Origin: Psychromarinibacter sediminicola
GTDB taxonomy: Bacteria; Pseudomonadota; Alphaproteobacteria; Rhodobacterales; Rhodobacteraceae
Length of the DNA stretch: 64,000 nucleotides
NCBI RefSeq assembly: GCF_029168335.1
Contig: NZ_JARGYC010000021.1
Location: 1-64,000, forward strand
Direction of reading: 5' to 3'
Shown here: positions 27,976 to 36,838 of the stretch, piece after piece
How the letters are laid out: every line of letters begins with the position of its first letter
Numbering within the stretch: the stretch's first letter is position 1
Program-made: the position numbers and the translations under genes
Notes under the pieces: generated by a model
Databases searched by the model: none
Seen by the model: only the letters and a program-made list of their open reading frames with translations
Told to the model about the DNA's origin: nothing

Positions 27976-29690
27976 CACACCGCGAGCGCCTCGGGCGTCA
28001 TGTCGTAGAGCCCGTCGTTGCCCTGCCGCGCCTGGGCGCAGAGCGACAGGTGGTCGGGCAGCAGGCGGCGGATGTGGAACGCCGCCAGCGCGGTGCGGTC
28101 GCCGGTGCCGCCCTCGGCCACGGCGCCCTTCAGCAGGTAATGCGCCCCCAGCACCCGGGCAAAGGCGCGCAGGAAGGGCACGGCGACGCCGAAGCGGTCG
28201 GCGGGCGGCAGCGCCGCCAGTGCCTCGGTCGTCTCGCGCAGGGTTTCGGCGGCATCCCAGACGGCCTGGGCCAGCTCGGGCAGGGTGCCGCGCGCGGCCT
28301 CGGCGGCGGCCTCCACCTCGTCCAGCAGGCGATGGGCGGCTTCGCCCCCGTCGGCCATCTTGCGGCCCACGAGATCCATCGCCTGGATGCCGTTGGTGCC
28401 CTCGTAGATCGCCGTGACGCGCACGTCGCGGGCGTATTGGGCGGCGCCCGTCTCCTCGATGTAGCCCATGCCGCCATGCACCTGCACGCCGGTTTCGGCG
28501 ACGAGGATGCCGGTGTCGGTGCCATAGGCCTTGGTGATCGGGGTCAGCAGCGCGGCGCGGGCTTTCCAGTCGGCCTCGCCCGTGGCGTTGCCCATGTCGA
28601 TGGCGACCGCGTTGGCCAGCGCGATGGCGCGGGCGGCGGCGGTTTCGGCCTTCATCACCATCAGCATCCGGCGCACGTCGGCATGGTCGAAGATCGTGCC
28701 GGTGCCGTTCTCCACAGGCGCGCGGCCCTGCCTGCGCTCCAGCGCGTAGGCGAGCGCCTTCTGCGTGGCCGCCTCGGCGACCGAGATGCCCTGCACGCCG
28801 ACGCCGAGGCGGGCGTTGTTCATCATCGTGAACATCGCCGCCATGCCGCCCTGTTCCGGCCCGATCAGCCAGCCGGTGGCGCCGTCATACTGCATCACGC
28901 AGGTGGGCGAGCCGTGCAGGCCGGTCTTATGTTCCAGGCTGACCGCCTTCAGGTCGTTGCGCTGTCCCGGTTCGCCGGTCTCGTCGGGGAGGAACTTCGG
29001 CACGAGGAACAGGCTGATCCCCTTGGTCCCCGGCGGCGCGTCGGGCAGGCGGGCGAGGACCAGGTGGCAGACATTCGCGGCAAAGTCGTTGTCGCCCCAG
29101 GAGATATAGATCTTCTGGCCGGTGATCGCGTAGCTGCCGTCGCCGTTCGGCTCCGCCTTGGAGCGCAGCGCGCCGACGTCGGAGCCCGCCTGCGGTTCGG
29201 TCAGGTTCATCGTGCCGCACCACTCGCCGCTGACGAGCTTGGGCAGGTAGAGCGCCCTGATCTCGTCGGAGGCATGGTGTTCCAGCGCCTCGATCTGGCC
29301 CTGGGTCATCAGCGGGTTGAGCTGCAGCGCCAGGCAGGCGGAGCCCAGCATCTCGTTGACGGCCGTGGTCAGGGTCAGGGGCAGGCCCATGCCGCCATGG
29401 TCGGGATCGGCGCTGATCGAGACCCAGCCGCCCTCTGCGATCGCGCGGTAGCCCCTGTCGAAGCCGGGCGAGGTGCGCACGACGCCGTTCTCCAGCGTGG
29501 CGGGGTGCAGGTCGCCCTCGCGCTGGAGCGGGGCCAGGACCTCCTCGCACATGCGGCCGGCCTCTGTCAGGATGGCGTCGACGGTGTCGGGCGTCGCCTC
29601 GGCGAAACGGTCGGTCGCGGCGACGGCGTCGAAGCCCACGACGTTGTCGAACAGGAACCGAAAGTCCGCCACTGGCGCGCGATATCCCAT
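27975..29690 (-). CDS. Acyl-CoA dehydrogenase, long form (DmdC/AidB-like)
   Basis: A 571-residue flavoprotein, longer than typical acyl-CoA dehydrogenases (about 380). It has an extra N-terminal segment (VADFRFLFDNVVGFD) and a C-terminal extension, as in DmdC-type 3-methylmercaptopropionyl-CoA dehydrogenases and relatives. Core motifs: EWCGTMNLTEPQAGSDVGAL, QKIYISWGDND, MNNARLGVGVQGISVAE and the catalytic-Glu region AIYEGTNGIQAMDLVGRK. It should pass electrons to ETF and then to ETF-QO (gene at 21029). ATG 29690 lies 5 bases after GGGAGGGG. The substrate is unproven; general fatty acyl-CoA is equally possible. Confidence 0.85.
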   Translation of the reverse strand: MGYRAPVADFRFLFDNVVGFDAVAATDRFAEATPDTVDAILTEAGRMCEEVLAPLQREGDLHPATLENGVVRTSPGFDRGYRAIAEGGWVSISADPDHGGMGLPLTLTTAVNEMLGSACLALQLNPLMTQGQIEALEHHASDEIRALYLPKLVSGEWCGTMNLTEPQAGSDVGALRSKAEPNGDGSYAITGQKIYISWGDNDFAANVCHLVLARLPDAPPGTKGISLFLVPKFLPDETGEPGQRNDLKAVSLEHKTGLHGSPTCVMQYDGATGWLIGPEQGGMAAMFTMMNNARLGVGVQGISVAEAATQKALAYALERRQGRAPVENGTGTIFDHADVRRMLMVMKAETAAARAIALANAVAIDMGNATGEADWKARAALLTPITKAYGTDTGILVAETGVQVHGGMGYIEETGAAQYARDVRVTAIYEGTNGIQAMDLVGRKMADGGEAAHRLLDEVEAAAEAARGTLPELAQAVWDAAETLRETTEALAALPPADRFGVAVPFLRAFARVLGAHYLLKGAVAEGGTGDRTALAAFHIRRLLPDHLSLCAQARQGNDGLYDMTPEALAV

Positions 29691-29793
29691 CTTCACCCCT
29701 CCCGGCTTGGCAGCGGGCGCCTGGCTCGCTACATCGCGGAAAGCCTAGCACGGGCCAAACGGCCGTCACCACCAAGGACGCTGCGTCACGCCT

Positions 29794-30729
29794 ATGTCAG
29801 AGACCGAGCACCTGCAAGCCGACACGGCCGGGCTGAACCGCGCCGCGGAACTGTTACGGACCGGCAAGCTCGTCGCCTTTCCCACCGAAACCGTCTATGG
29901 GCTGGGCGCGGACGCGACGCGGGATATCTGCGTGGCGCGGATCTACGACGCCAAGCGGCGGCCGCGGTTCAACCCCTTGATCATCCACGTGCCGGACGTG
30001 GCCACGGCGCGCGAGATCGCGTCGTTCGACGAGGCCGCCGACCGGCTGGCGGGCGCGTTCTGGCCGGGCGCGCTGACGCTGGTGCTGCCGTTGCTGTCGT
30101 CGTCGCGGATCGCGCCGCTGGCGGTGGCGGGGCAGAAGACGGTGGCGGTGCGGGTGCCCGATCACCCGCTGGCGCGCGAGCTTCTGGCGCGCGCCGACCG
30201 GCCGATCGCGGCGCCCTCGGCCAACCCCTCGGGGCGGGTGAGCCCGACCACGGCCGAGCACGTGCTGGAGGGGCTGGGCGGCCGCATCGCCGCGGTGCTG
30301 GACGGCGGCGCCTGCCCGGTGGGGGTGGAATCGACTATCGTCGCCACGGGTCCGACGCCGCGGCTTCTGCGCCCCGGCGGGCTGCCGTCCGACGTGCTGC
30401 AGGCCTGCCTGGGCGCGCCGCTGGAGGCGGCAGACGGCGCGGTGACGGCACCGGGGCAGCAGAGATCGCATTATGCCCCCGACGCGGCGATCCGGCTGGA
30501 CGCGACCGAGGCGCGCGAGGGCGAGCGGCTGCTGGGCTTCGGCGACATGGAGTGCGACGTGAACCTGTCGCGCTCGGGCGACATGGTGGAGGCGGCGGCG
30601 ACCCTGTTCCGGGCGCTGCACGACCTGGATTCCGCCGGCGGCCGGATCGCGGTGGCCCCGATCCCGGACGAAGGGCTGGGCCAGGCGATCAACGACCGGC
30701 TGCGGCGCGCGGCGGCGCCCCGCAAGTAA
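29794..30729 (+). CDS. L-threonylcarbamoyladenylate synthase (Sua5 type)
   Basis: This enzyme makes threonylcarbamoyl-AMP for the universal t6A37 modification of ANN-decoding tRNAs. At 311 residues it is the long Sua5 type: a TsaC/YrdC domain (about 10-205; LVAFPTETVYGLGAD, KRRPRFNPLIIHV, APSANPSGRVSPTTAEHV) plus a C-terminal Sua5 domain (about 225-305; GQQRSHYAPDAAIRL). It is monocistronic, and two tandem palindromes start one base after the stop codon. Confidence 0.93.
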   Translation: MSETEHLQADTAGLNRAAELLRTGKLVAFPTETVYGLGADATRDICVARIYDAKRRPRFNPLIIHVPDVATAREIASFDEAADRLAGAFWPGALTLVLPLLSSSRIAPLAVAGQKTVAVRVPDHPLARELLARADRPIAAPSANPSGRVSPTTAEHVLEGLGGRIAAVLDGGACPVGVESTIVATGPTPRLLRPGGLPSDVLQACLGAPLEAADGAVTAPGQQRSHYAPDAAIRLDATEAREGERLLGFGDMECDVNLSRSGDMVEAAATLFRALHDLDSAGGRIAVAPIPDEGLGQAINDRLRRAAAPRK

Positions 30730-30780
30730 CAGATTTTTCTAGAAAAATCTGCCCGGCACGATCTTCTAGAAGATCGTGCC
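30730..30780. repeat. Two tandem perfect palindromes after the Sua5 gene
   Basis: A 22-bp uninterrupted palindrome (30730-30751; arms CAGATTTTTCT / AGAAAAATCTG) is followed after 3 bp by a 26-bp one (30755-30780; arms GGCACGATCTTCT / AGAAGATCGTGCC). Both are centred on TCTAGA. They begin directly at the end of the Sua5-type gene and precede the convergent DUF1330 gene. They could end transcription in both directions. Between 30781 and 30840 I see only GC-rich sequence. Confidence 0.75.
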
Positions 30781-30840
30781 CGCTCGGGTTGGCCCGCGGG
30801 GGCCTTCAGGATTGCAACGGGGGGCGCTGAGCGCGCGCCC

Positions 30841-31140
30841 TCAGTCCAGCCCGTCCACGAGGATCGACTCGAGGGTCGAGCCGGACCGCCGCAGAACGGC
30901 GAGCGACTGGAATTCGGCGGAATTCCAGAAGGACAGCGCGTGATCGCGGTTCGGGAACTCGATGACGAAAGCGGCGTCCGGGAGCGGGGCACTTCCCTCC
31001 ATGCGGGCGGGTTCGCCGCCGCGGACCCTGAAGGTTCCCTGGTGCCGGGTCACCAACGCGGGGATGCTGGCGAAGTATTCCTCCATCCAGTCCCGGTTGT
31101 GAATTGCCATCTGGCCAATGATGAATGCCGTCACCTGCAC
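30841..31140 (-). CDS. DUF1330 family protein
   Basis: A 99-residue dimeric alpha/beta-barrel-like (ferredoxin-fold) protein: FIIGQMAIHNRDWMEEYF at the start and the conserved FVIEFPNRDHALSFWNSAEF block near 58-77. This matches the DUF1330 family, small proteins without an established activity. Monocistronic; convergent with the Sua5-type gene and separated from it by the palindrome pair. Confidence 0.83.
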   Translation of the reverse strand: MQVTAFIIGQMAIHNRDWMEEYFASIPALVTRHQGTFRVRGGEPARMEGSAPLPDAAFVIEFPNRDHALSFWNSAEFQSLAVLRRSGSTLESILVDGLD

Positions 31141-31283
31141 CTCCCCCGCCGCGAACGCGCGCGCGTCGGCAGGGTATGGCGCCCGGTCTCATCCGGCAAC
31201 ACTGGCCCCATGGCGGCCCGACGTCCTGGCGCCGCGCGCATCCGTCGCCGAGGGGCGATTAATCTCGGCCAGACGTTGGCCGG

Positions 31284-31859
31284 TCAGGCCCGCCCGGCCT
31301 CCGCCGAGAGCAGCAGTGGGTCGATGCCCAGCGAGGCCAGCGCGGCGGCCCATTTGCCGCCGTCATCCGGCGCAAAGACGATCTCGGGCGAGGCATCGCA
31401 AGTCAGCCAGCCGTTCTGGTGGATCTCGTCCTCCAGCTGCCCCGGCCCCCAGCCCGAATAGCCCAGCGCCAGAATCCGCTGCTCCGGCCCGCTGCCGGAG
31501 GCCATGTCCTGCAGGATGTCCAGCGTCGCGGTCATGCCGAACCGGTCGTCGACCCGTAGCGTCGAGGACTGCGTCGCGTAGTCCCCGCTGTGCAGCACGA
31601 AGCCGCGCCCGTGTTCCACCGGCCCGCCGAAATGCACATGCACCCCGCGCGAGCCCTCGCCGCGCGGAATCTCCAGCTGCTCCAGCAGGTCGTCCATCTC
31701 CAGCCCCGGCGCGGGCTTGTTGACGATCAGCCCCATCGAGCCGTCGTCGGAATGGGCGCACATGAACACCACGCTCTTTTCGAAGCGCGGGTCGCCCATT
31801 CCGGGCATCGCGATCAGCAGCTTGCCGCTCAGATCGGTGAAGTCGCCGTCGGGAACCAT
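31284..31859 (-). CDS. YqgE/AlgH family protein
   Basis: A 191-residue protein of the UPF0301 (YqgE/AlgH) family. Family blocks: LSGKLLIAMPGMGDPRFEKSV at the start, DDGSMGLIVNKP (about 38-49), VHFGGPVE and ALGYSGWGPGQLEDEI (about 141-156). The role is uncertain; it has been linked to alginate regulation in Pseudomonas, which need not apply here. ATG 31859 follows family length better than the ATG at 31895. It is divergent from the DsbD-N-like gene, a neighbour pair common in relatives. Confidence 0.88.
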   Translation of the reverse strand: MVPDGDFTDLSGKLLIAMPGMGDPRFEKSVVFMCAHSDDGSMGLIVNKPAPGLEMDDLLEQLEIPRGEGSRGVHVHFGGPVEHGRGFVLHSGDYATQSSTLRVDDRFGMTATLDILQDMASGSGPEQRILALGYSGWGPGQLEDEIHQNGWLTCDASPEIVFAPDDGGKWAAALASLGIDPLLLSAEAGRA

Positions 31860-31974
31860 GGCCGCATCATCCGCGGATTCGCGCGCGGGCCGCAAGTGGG
31901 GGAATTACCACAGGGCCGCCGGCATCGCCGGAATGTGATTTCCGGATTCGCCAGTGATGCTTAGATTGGCGCCG

Positions 31975-32784
31975 ATGCTCAGGACGCTCTTCATATCCGC
32001 ATGTCTGGCCCTGGGGCTGGCGCAGACCGCCCCGGCCGGGGGCAACCCGTTCGGCGCCGCCCCGGCCGATGTCTCGATCCTGCCCGGCTGGCGCACGCCC
32101 GACGGCACGCATATCACCGCGCTGCGTGTCCGGCTGGCGCCCGGGTGGAAGACCTACTGGCGCGCGCCGGGCGACGCGGGCATTCCGCCGCGCTTCGACT
32201 GGCAGGGCTCGCGCAACCTGGCCTCGGTCGACTTCCACTGGCCCGTGCCGCATGTATTCGAACAGAACGGGCTGCGGACGGTGGGCTACAAGGACGAGTT
32301 GATCCTGCCGATCGAGCTGACACCGCGCGTGGCCGGCGACGAGATCGAGCTGCGCGCTGCGGTGGAGCTTGGCGTCTGCCAGGACATCTGCATGCCGATG
32401 TCGGTGAACGTGCGGGCCGATCTGAGCCCGTGGGGCCAGTCCGACGCCCGCATCCGCGCGGCCCTCGCCGACCGGCCGTTCAGCGCGGGCGAGGCGGGGC
32501 TGAGCGCCGCGCGCTGCAAGGTCGAGCCGATCGACGACGGCCTGCGGGTCACGGCCACGCTGCGCCTGCCGGCCCTGGGCCCGGGGGAGGTGGCCGTCTT
32601 CGAGCATCCCGATCAGCGCATCTGGGTCGCCGAGGCCGACACCCGCCGCAGCGGCGGCACGCTGACCGCGGTGACCGAGATGGTGCCGCCGGCGGGCCGG
32701 CCGTTCTCGCTCGACCGATCGCAGGTGCGGATCACGGTTCTGGGCGACGGCCAGGCGGTGGACATCCACGGCTGCACCGGCTGA
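31975..32784 (+). CDS. Exported DsbD N-terminal-domain-like protein
   Basis: A 269-residue periplasmic protein with a Sec signal (LFISACLALGLAQTAPAGG, about 4-22). It resembles the N-terminal domain of DsbD/ScsB-type thiol reductases: WKTYWRAPGDAGIPPRFDW (about 58-76) and the Cys pair in VELGVCQDICMPMSV (Cys135, Cys139). No transmembrane or thioredoxin domain follows, so it is a stand-alone version. It may take reductant from another membrane partner, possibly in copper or cytochrome assembly. ATG 31975 is chosen by signal-peptide shape. It is convergent with parE, 5 bp apart. Confidence 0.8.
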   Translation: MLRTLFISACLALGLAQTAPAGGNPFGAAPADVSILPGWRTPDGTHITALRVRLAPGWKTYWRAPGDAGIPPRFDWQGSRNLASVDFHWPVPHVFEQNGLRTVGYKDELILPIELTPRVAGDEIELRAAVELGVCQDICMPMSVNVRADLSPWGQSDARIRAALADRPFSAGEAGLSAARCKVEPIDDGLRVTATLRLPALGPGEVAVFEHPDQRIWVAEADTRRSGGTLTAVTEMVPPAGRPFSLDRSQVRITVLGDGQAVDIHGCTG

Positions 32785-32789
32785 GGCGC

Positions 32790-33086
32790 TCAGTCCGACA
32801 GCATCCCCATCCAGTCGCGGCGGGCGTGGAGGATACGGATCAGCTCGATCCCGTCCTCGATCGGACGATAGATAATGATGTGGCTTTCCGCCGGCAGCAT
32901 CCGCAGATCGGGGCGGCTCGGCAGACGGGCGGTTCCGATGAGAGGTGAACGCGCGAGGCGCGACAGCTTCCGCTCGATCCGGTCCAGGTAGCGCACCGCG
33001 CGCTCGGCCGACGAGTCGGCTTCGATATAGAGATAGATCGAGACAAGGTCTTCGCGGGCTTCCGGCCTGCGAACGACCCTAGCCAA
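32790..33086 (-). CDS. parE: RelE/ParE-family toxin
   Basis: A 98-residue ParE-type toxin: VVRRPEAREDLVSIYLYIEAD at the start, AVRYLDRIERKLSRLARSPLIG in the middle, and the conserved IIYRPIEDGIELIRILHARRDW C-terminal strands. ParE toxins usually inhibit DNA gyrase, while RelE relatives cut mRNA; the sequence cannot decide. Its ATG overlaps the antitoxin gene's 3' end by 8 bases, the standard antitoxin-first arrangement. It is chromosomal and not flanked by mobile-element genes. Confidence 0.9.
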   Translation of the reverse strand: MARVVRRPEAREDLVSIYLYIEADSSAERAVRYLDRIERKLSRLARSPLIGTARLPSRPDLRMLPAESHIIIYRPIEDGIELIRILHARRDWMGMLSD

Positions 33087-33327
33087 TCGGGCTGCGACGC
33101 CGCGCTTCCGCGACGATCTCGCTCATCGGCTCCAACGGCTCCGCCGGCCCGCTGGCCAGCCCCTTGTCGATTTCCGCCTCCAGCTCAGCCAAGGCCTGCC
33201 GGCGGTCCTGGTCGCGGCGGATCAGGTCGCGGACATAGTCGCTTGCATTGGCGTAGCGGCCGGTTTCGGCCTGGGCCTCGACCCATTCCTTCATCGCGTC
33301 GGGCAGCGAGACGTTCATAGTGGCCAT
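33079..33327 (-). CDS. parD: ParD-like antitoxin
   Basis: An 82-residue antitoxin with an N-terminal ribbon-helix-helix DNA-binding domain (MNVSLPDAMKEWVEAQ, residues 4-19, then NASDYVRDLIRRDQ) and an acidic, toxin-wrapping C-terminus (EAEIDKGLASGPAEPLEP). It should neutralise ParE and repress its own operon. ATG 33327 follows GGAGGTGCGCC; ATG 33318 (MNVSL) is an alternative that trims three residues. Confidence 0.9.
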   Translation of the reverse strand: MATMNVSLPDAMKEWVEAQAETGRYANASDYVRDLIRRDQDRRQALAELEAEIDKGLASGPAEPLEPMSEIVAEARRRSPIG

Positions 33328-33392
33328 GGCGCACCTCCGTTCTTGGCAAGGATTGCCAAAATCCAACGACCCATGCAACCCCGGGGCGGGTT

Positions 33393-36300
33393 TCACCCCG
33401 CCGCCGGTTTGCGCCGCCCGAACAGCGAGACCAGGACCGCGGCCACGACATAGACCGCCAGTACCAGCACCGCCGTCCCGGCCAAAAACAGCGCGAGCGC
33501 AAGGCCCATCGGGGCGCCGGTGTCCGCGTCTGCCTCCTCCCACGGCAGGGCCGCCTGCACCGGCCCCGGCAATGTCCCCTCCACGATCACCCAGCCCAGC
33601 GTGACGGCGAACAGGCCGGCCACCGCCACGCCCGTCAGCACCGCTGCCGCCGTCACGCCGCGCCCGTGCCGCGGCCCGCGCAGCGCGCGTTTCAGCGCCC
33701 GGACCTGGCGGGCCACGTCCTGCTGCATCGCCATCAGCGCAGGTACGACCATCAGCACAAGCACCATGCCGAAGCCCAGCCCGTAGACAAGCGTGATGAC
33801 GGTGGGCTTGAGGAACTGCGCGTCCTGCGAGCCCTCGTAGAGCAGCGGCGCGAGGCCAAGAACGGTGGTCGCCGTCGTCAGCATCACCGCCCGCAGGCGG
33901 TCGCAGGCGCCGTCGACGATGGCAGGGAACAGCCCGCGCTCGGCGGCGTAGTCGTCCACGGTCGTCACCAGCACGATGGAGTCGTTGATGATGATCCCGG
34001 TCATGCCGATCAGCCCGACGACCGAGAACATCGACAGCGGTACGTCCCAGACGAGGTGCCCCCAGAACGCGCCGATCAGGCCGAAGGGGATGATCGACAT
34101 CACCACGATGGGCCGGGTCCACGACCCGAAGATCCAGGCCAGCACCAGGTAGATGCCCAGCATGCACATCAGGAACCCGTCGCGGGCGTCGTTCAGGAAC
34201 TCGTTCTCCTGCTCCGACAGGCCCGACATCTGCCAGCTGATGCCGTATTGCTCCTCCAGCCCCGGCAGGATCGCCTCTTCCAGCTGGGTCATGATCTCGG
34301 TGGCGCGGGCCGGGTCGTCCTCGCTGAGGTCGCCGTTGACGGAGACCAGCCGCAGGCCGTTCTCGCGCCGCACGGTCGAGAAGCCCGCCTGCCGGTCGAC
34401 CGTGACGATGTCGGACAAGGGCACGTATTCGCCGGCGGCGGTGCGCATCCGCGTGCGGTCGAGGAAGTCGGCCGTCAGCTCGCCCGCAGGCAGTTCCACG
34501 CGGATCGACGCGGTGCGCGGGCCGTCGGGATAGGTCGCCGCCTCGATCCCGTTCAGCCGGTTGCGCAGCACGCGGCCCAGCTCGTCGATGGTGAAGCCCA
34601 GCGCCTGGCCCTGCGGCGTCAGCTCCAGCACCAGTTCTTCCTTGTCGTAGGAAAGCGAATCCTCCAGCGCCGAGACCTCGGGGAACTGCGACAGCTGCGC
34701 CTTCAGCGTCTCGGCCGCCTCCTTCAGCACGTCCGCCGAGGCGCCGTAAAGCTCCACGTCCAGCGCGTCGCCGCCCGGCCCGCCGCGCCAGCCGCGGAAC
34801 GAGACGGTTTCGGCCAGCGGGTGATCCTGCACCTCCTCCTGCAGCATGGCGACGAACTGGAACGAGGAATAGGGCCGCTCGTCGGCGCCGATCAGCTCGA
34901 TGGCGATGGAGCCGAGCTGGTAGTCCTCCTTGGTGTCGGTGCCCGACAGGCCGCGGCCGGTATTGCCGCCGATCTCGGCGATGACATAGCTCAGCGGGTT
35001 GGTGCCGTGCTCTTCCTCCAGCCGCGAGGCGACGGCGTCTGTGGCGCGCTGCAGCTCGCGCATCATCTCGATCGTGTCCTCGCGCGTGGCGCCGGGCGCC
35101 ATGGCGAAGTTGCCCGAGACCGAGCCCTGTTCCGGCGAGTTGAAGAACCGCCACTGCAGATCGCCGGTGATGAACGATCCGATCTGCATCGCCAGCAGCA
35201 CGACGGCGGCCGCCAGCACCGGGTAGCGCGCCCAGACCACGAAGCGCATCCAGCGGCGGAAGATCACCTCGCGGAACCAGCGGAAGCCGCGGTTCACCAC
35301 GCGGCTGGGCAGGTCGTACCAGTGGGCCTTCGACGAATGCGCGATGGAATGGGCCATGTGGTTGGGCAGGATCAGGAAACACTCGGCCAGCGAGGCCAGC
35401 AGCACGACGATCACGGTGAACGGAATGTCGGCGATCATGTCGCCGAACCGCCCGCCGATGGCCACCAGCCCGAAGAAGGCGATGACGGTGGTGACGGTCG
35501 AGGAGAAGACCGGCGGGAACATCCGCCGCGCGGCGTTCTCCGCCGCCTCGGTCGGGGTCTCGTCGGTGCGGCGGGCGCGGTGGTCGGCGTGTTCGCCCAC
35601 GACGATGGCATCGTCCACCACGATGCCCAGCGTGATGATCAGCGCAAACAGCGAGATCATGTTCAGCGTCAGCCCGAAGGCGTACATCATCGCGATGGCC
35701 GTGGTCATCGCCACCGGGATGCCGGCCGCCACCCAGAAGGCGGTGCGCGCGTTCAGGAACAGAAACAGCAGGACCAGCACCAGGCCCAGCCCCACCAGCC
35801 CGTTGTCCAGAAGGATATTCAGCCGGTTGGTGATCGCCTCCGCCCGGGTGCGGATCAGGTCGATATGCACCCCCTCGGGCAGGGTCAGCTCCATCTCGGC
35901 GGCGACCTCCTCCACCTGCCGCTGGATGGCGATGGCGTCGCCGCGGTCGGAGCGGTCGACCTGGATGGTGATCGCCGGGTGCTCGCCCACGTAATAGGCC
36001 CGGTCGCGGTCGATGCCGCCGACGATCACGGTGGCCACGTCGCCGATGGTCAGCTCCGACCGGTCCTCGTAGGTGCGCAGGACGATGTCCGCGATCTGGT
36101 CGGCGCCGGTCTTGGCGACGCCGGTGCGGACGCGGGCGTTGGCGCCGTCCACGTCGCCGGCGGGGTCGGCCTCGGCCTCGGCGGCGATGGCGTCGGCGAT
36201 CTCGCGCATGGTGATGTCATGCTCGATCAGCGACATCGTGGGCACTTCGACCACCGTCTCCGGCGCCGCGACGCCGCGGATCGTGGTCCGGGTGACGCCC

Positions 36301-36815
36301 TCGGCGAACAGCCGGGTGACGAACTCGTCGGCGAAGCGGCCCAGCTGGTCCACGCCCACAGGCCCGGTGATCACCACGTCGGTCACGCGGTCCCACCAGC
36401 CGCCGCGTGTCACGCGCGGATCCTCGGCGTCCTCGGGCAGGTTGGTGACGGAATCCACCGCCGTCTCGACATCGTCGGCGGCGCGCGACATGTCCCAGCC
36501 GGGCTCGAACTCCAGCTCGAAGCGCGCGCTGCCCTCGCGGCTGACCGCCTCGGTCGCCGTCACCCCCTCGACGCCGAGCAAAACGGGCTCCAGCACCTGC
36601 ACGATGGCGCGGTCCACGTCCTCGGCCCCCGCGCCGTCCCAGCTGACCGAGATGTCGATCTCGTCGATGACGATGTCCGGGAAGAACTGCGCCCGCATCC
36701 GCGGGAAGGACAGGATGCCGGCGGCGATCAGCAGCACCAGCAGCAGGTTCGCCGCCGTCGCGTGGCGGGTGAAATACGACAGAATACCGCCCATCCGGGC
36801 GAAGCGGTCAGCCAT
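33393..36815 (-). CDS. RND-family efflux pump inner-membrane subunit
   Basis: A 1140-residue resistance-nodulation-division transporter of the AcrB/HAE1 type. The usual plan is two repeats, each with a first helix (TAANLLLVLLIAAGILSFP; the second near 505), a periplasmic porter domain, and six further helices. The proton-relay Asp pair sits in GIVVDDAIVVGE. The C-terminus is longer than AcrB, with two added hydrophobic stretches after about 1060, possibly extra membrane segments. It lies 23 bp after the adaptor gene. No outer-membrane factor or regulator is adjacent. Substrate unknown: drugs, bile-like compounds or lipids. Confidence 0.9.
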   Translation of the reverse strand: MADRFARMGGILSYFTRHATAANLLLVLLIAAGILSFPRMRAQFFPDIVIDEIDISVSWDGAGAEDVDRAIVQVLEPVLLGVEGVTATEAVSREGSARFELEFEPGWDMSRAADDVETAVDSVTNLPEDAEDPRVTRGGWWDRVTDVVITGPVGVDQLGRFADEFVTRLFAEGVTRTTIRGVAAPETVVEVPTMSLIEHDITMREIADAIAAEAEADPAGDVDGANARVRTGVAKTGADQIADIVLRTYEDRSELTIGDVATVIVGGIDRDRAYYVGEHPAITIQVDRSDRGDAIAIQRQVEEVAAEMELTLPEGVHIDLIRTRAEAITNRLNILLDNGLVGLGLVLVLLFLFLNARTAFWVAAGIPVAMTTAIAMMYAFGLTLNMISLFALIITLGIVVDDAIVVGEHADHRARRTDETPTEAAENAARRMFPPVFSSTVTTVIAFFGLVAIGGRFGDMIADIPFTVIVVLLASLAECFLILPNHMAHSIAHSSKAHWYDLPSRVVNRGFRWFREVIFRRWMRFVVWARYPVLAAAVVLLAMQIGSFITGDLQWRFFNSPEQGSVSGNFAMAPGATREDTIEMMRELQRATDAVASRLEEEHGTNPLSYVIAEIGGNTGRGLSGTDTKEDYQLGSIAIELIGADERPYSSFQFVAMLQEEVQDHPLAETVSFRGWRGGPGGDALDVELYGASADVLKEAAETLKAQLSQFPEVSALEDSLSYDKEELVLELTPQGQALGFTIDELGRVLRNRLNGIEAATYPDGPRTASIRVELPAGELTADFLDRTRMRTAAGEYVPLSDIVTVDRQAGFSTVRRENGLRLVSVNGDLSEDDPARATEIMTQLEEAILPGLEEQYGISWQMSGLSEQENEFLNDARDGFLMCMLGIYLVLAWIFGSWTRPIVVMSIIPFGLIGAFWGHLVWDVPLSMFSVVGLIGMTGIIINDSIVLVTTVDDYAAERGLFPAIVDGACDRLRAVMLTTATTVLGLAPLLYEGSQDAQFLKPTVITLVYGLGFGMVLVLMVVPALMAMQQDVARQVRALKRALRGPRHGRGVTAAAVLTGVAVAGLFAVTLGWVIVEGTLPGPVQAALPWEEADADTGAPMGLALALFLAGTAVLVLAVYVVAAVLVSLFGRRKPAAG

Positions 36816-36838
36816 GGCACGCCCCCGGCCGCATCGCC

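Noticed and set aside
30781-30840. Small RNA in the gap after the palindromes
   Set aside because: Only 60 GC-rich bases with no promoter or clear fold.
32790-33327. parDE pair as a sign of a genomic island
   Set aside because: Flanking genes are ordinary chromosomal genes, there is no integrase or tRNA, and base composition looks like that of the neighbours.
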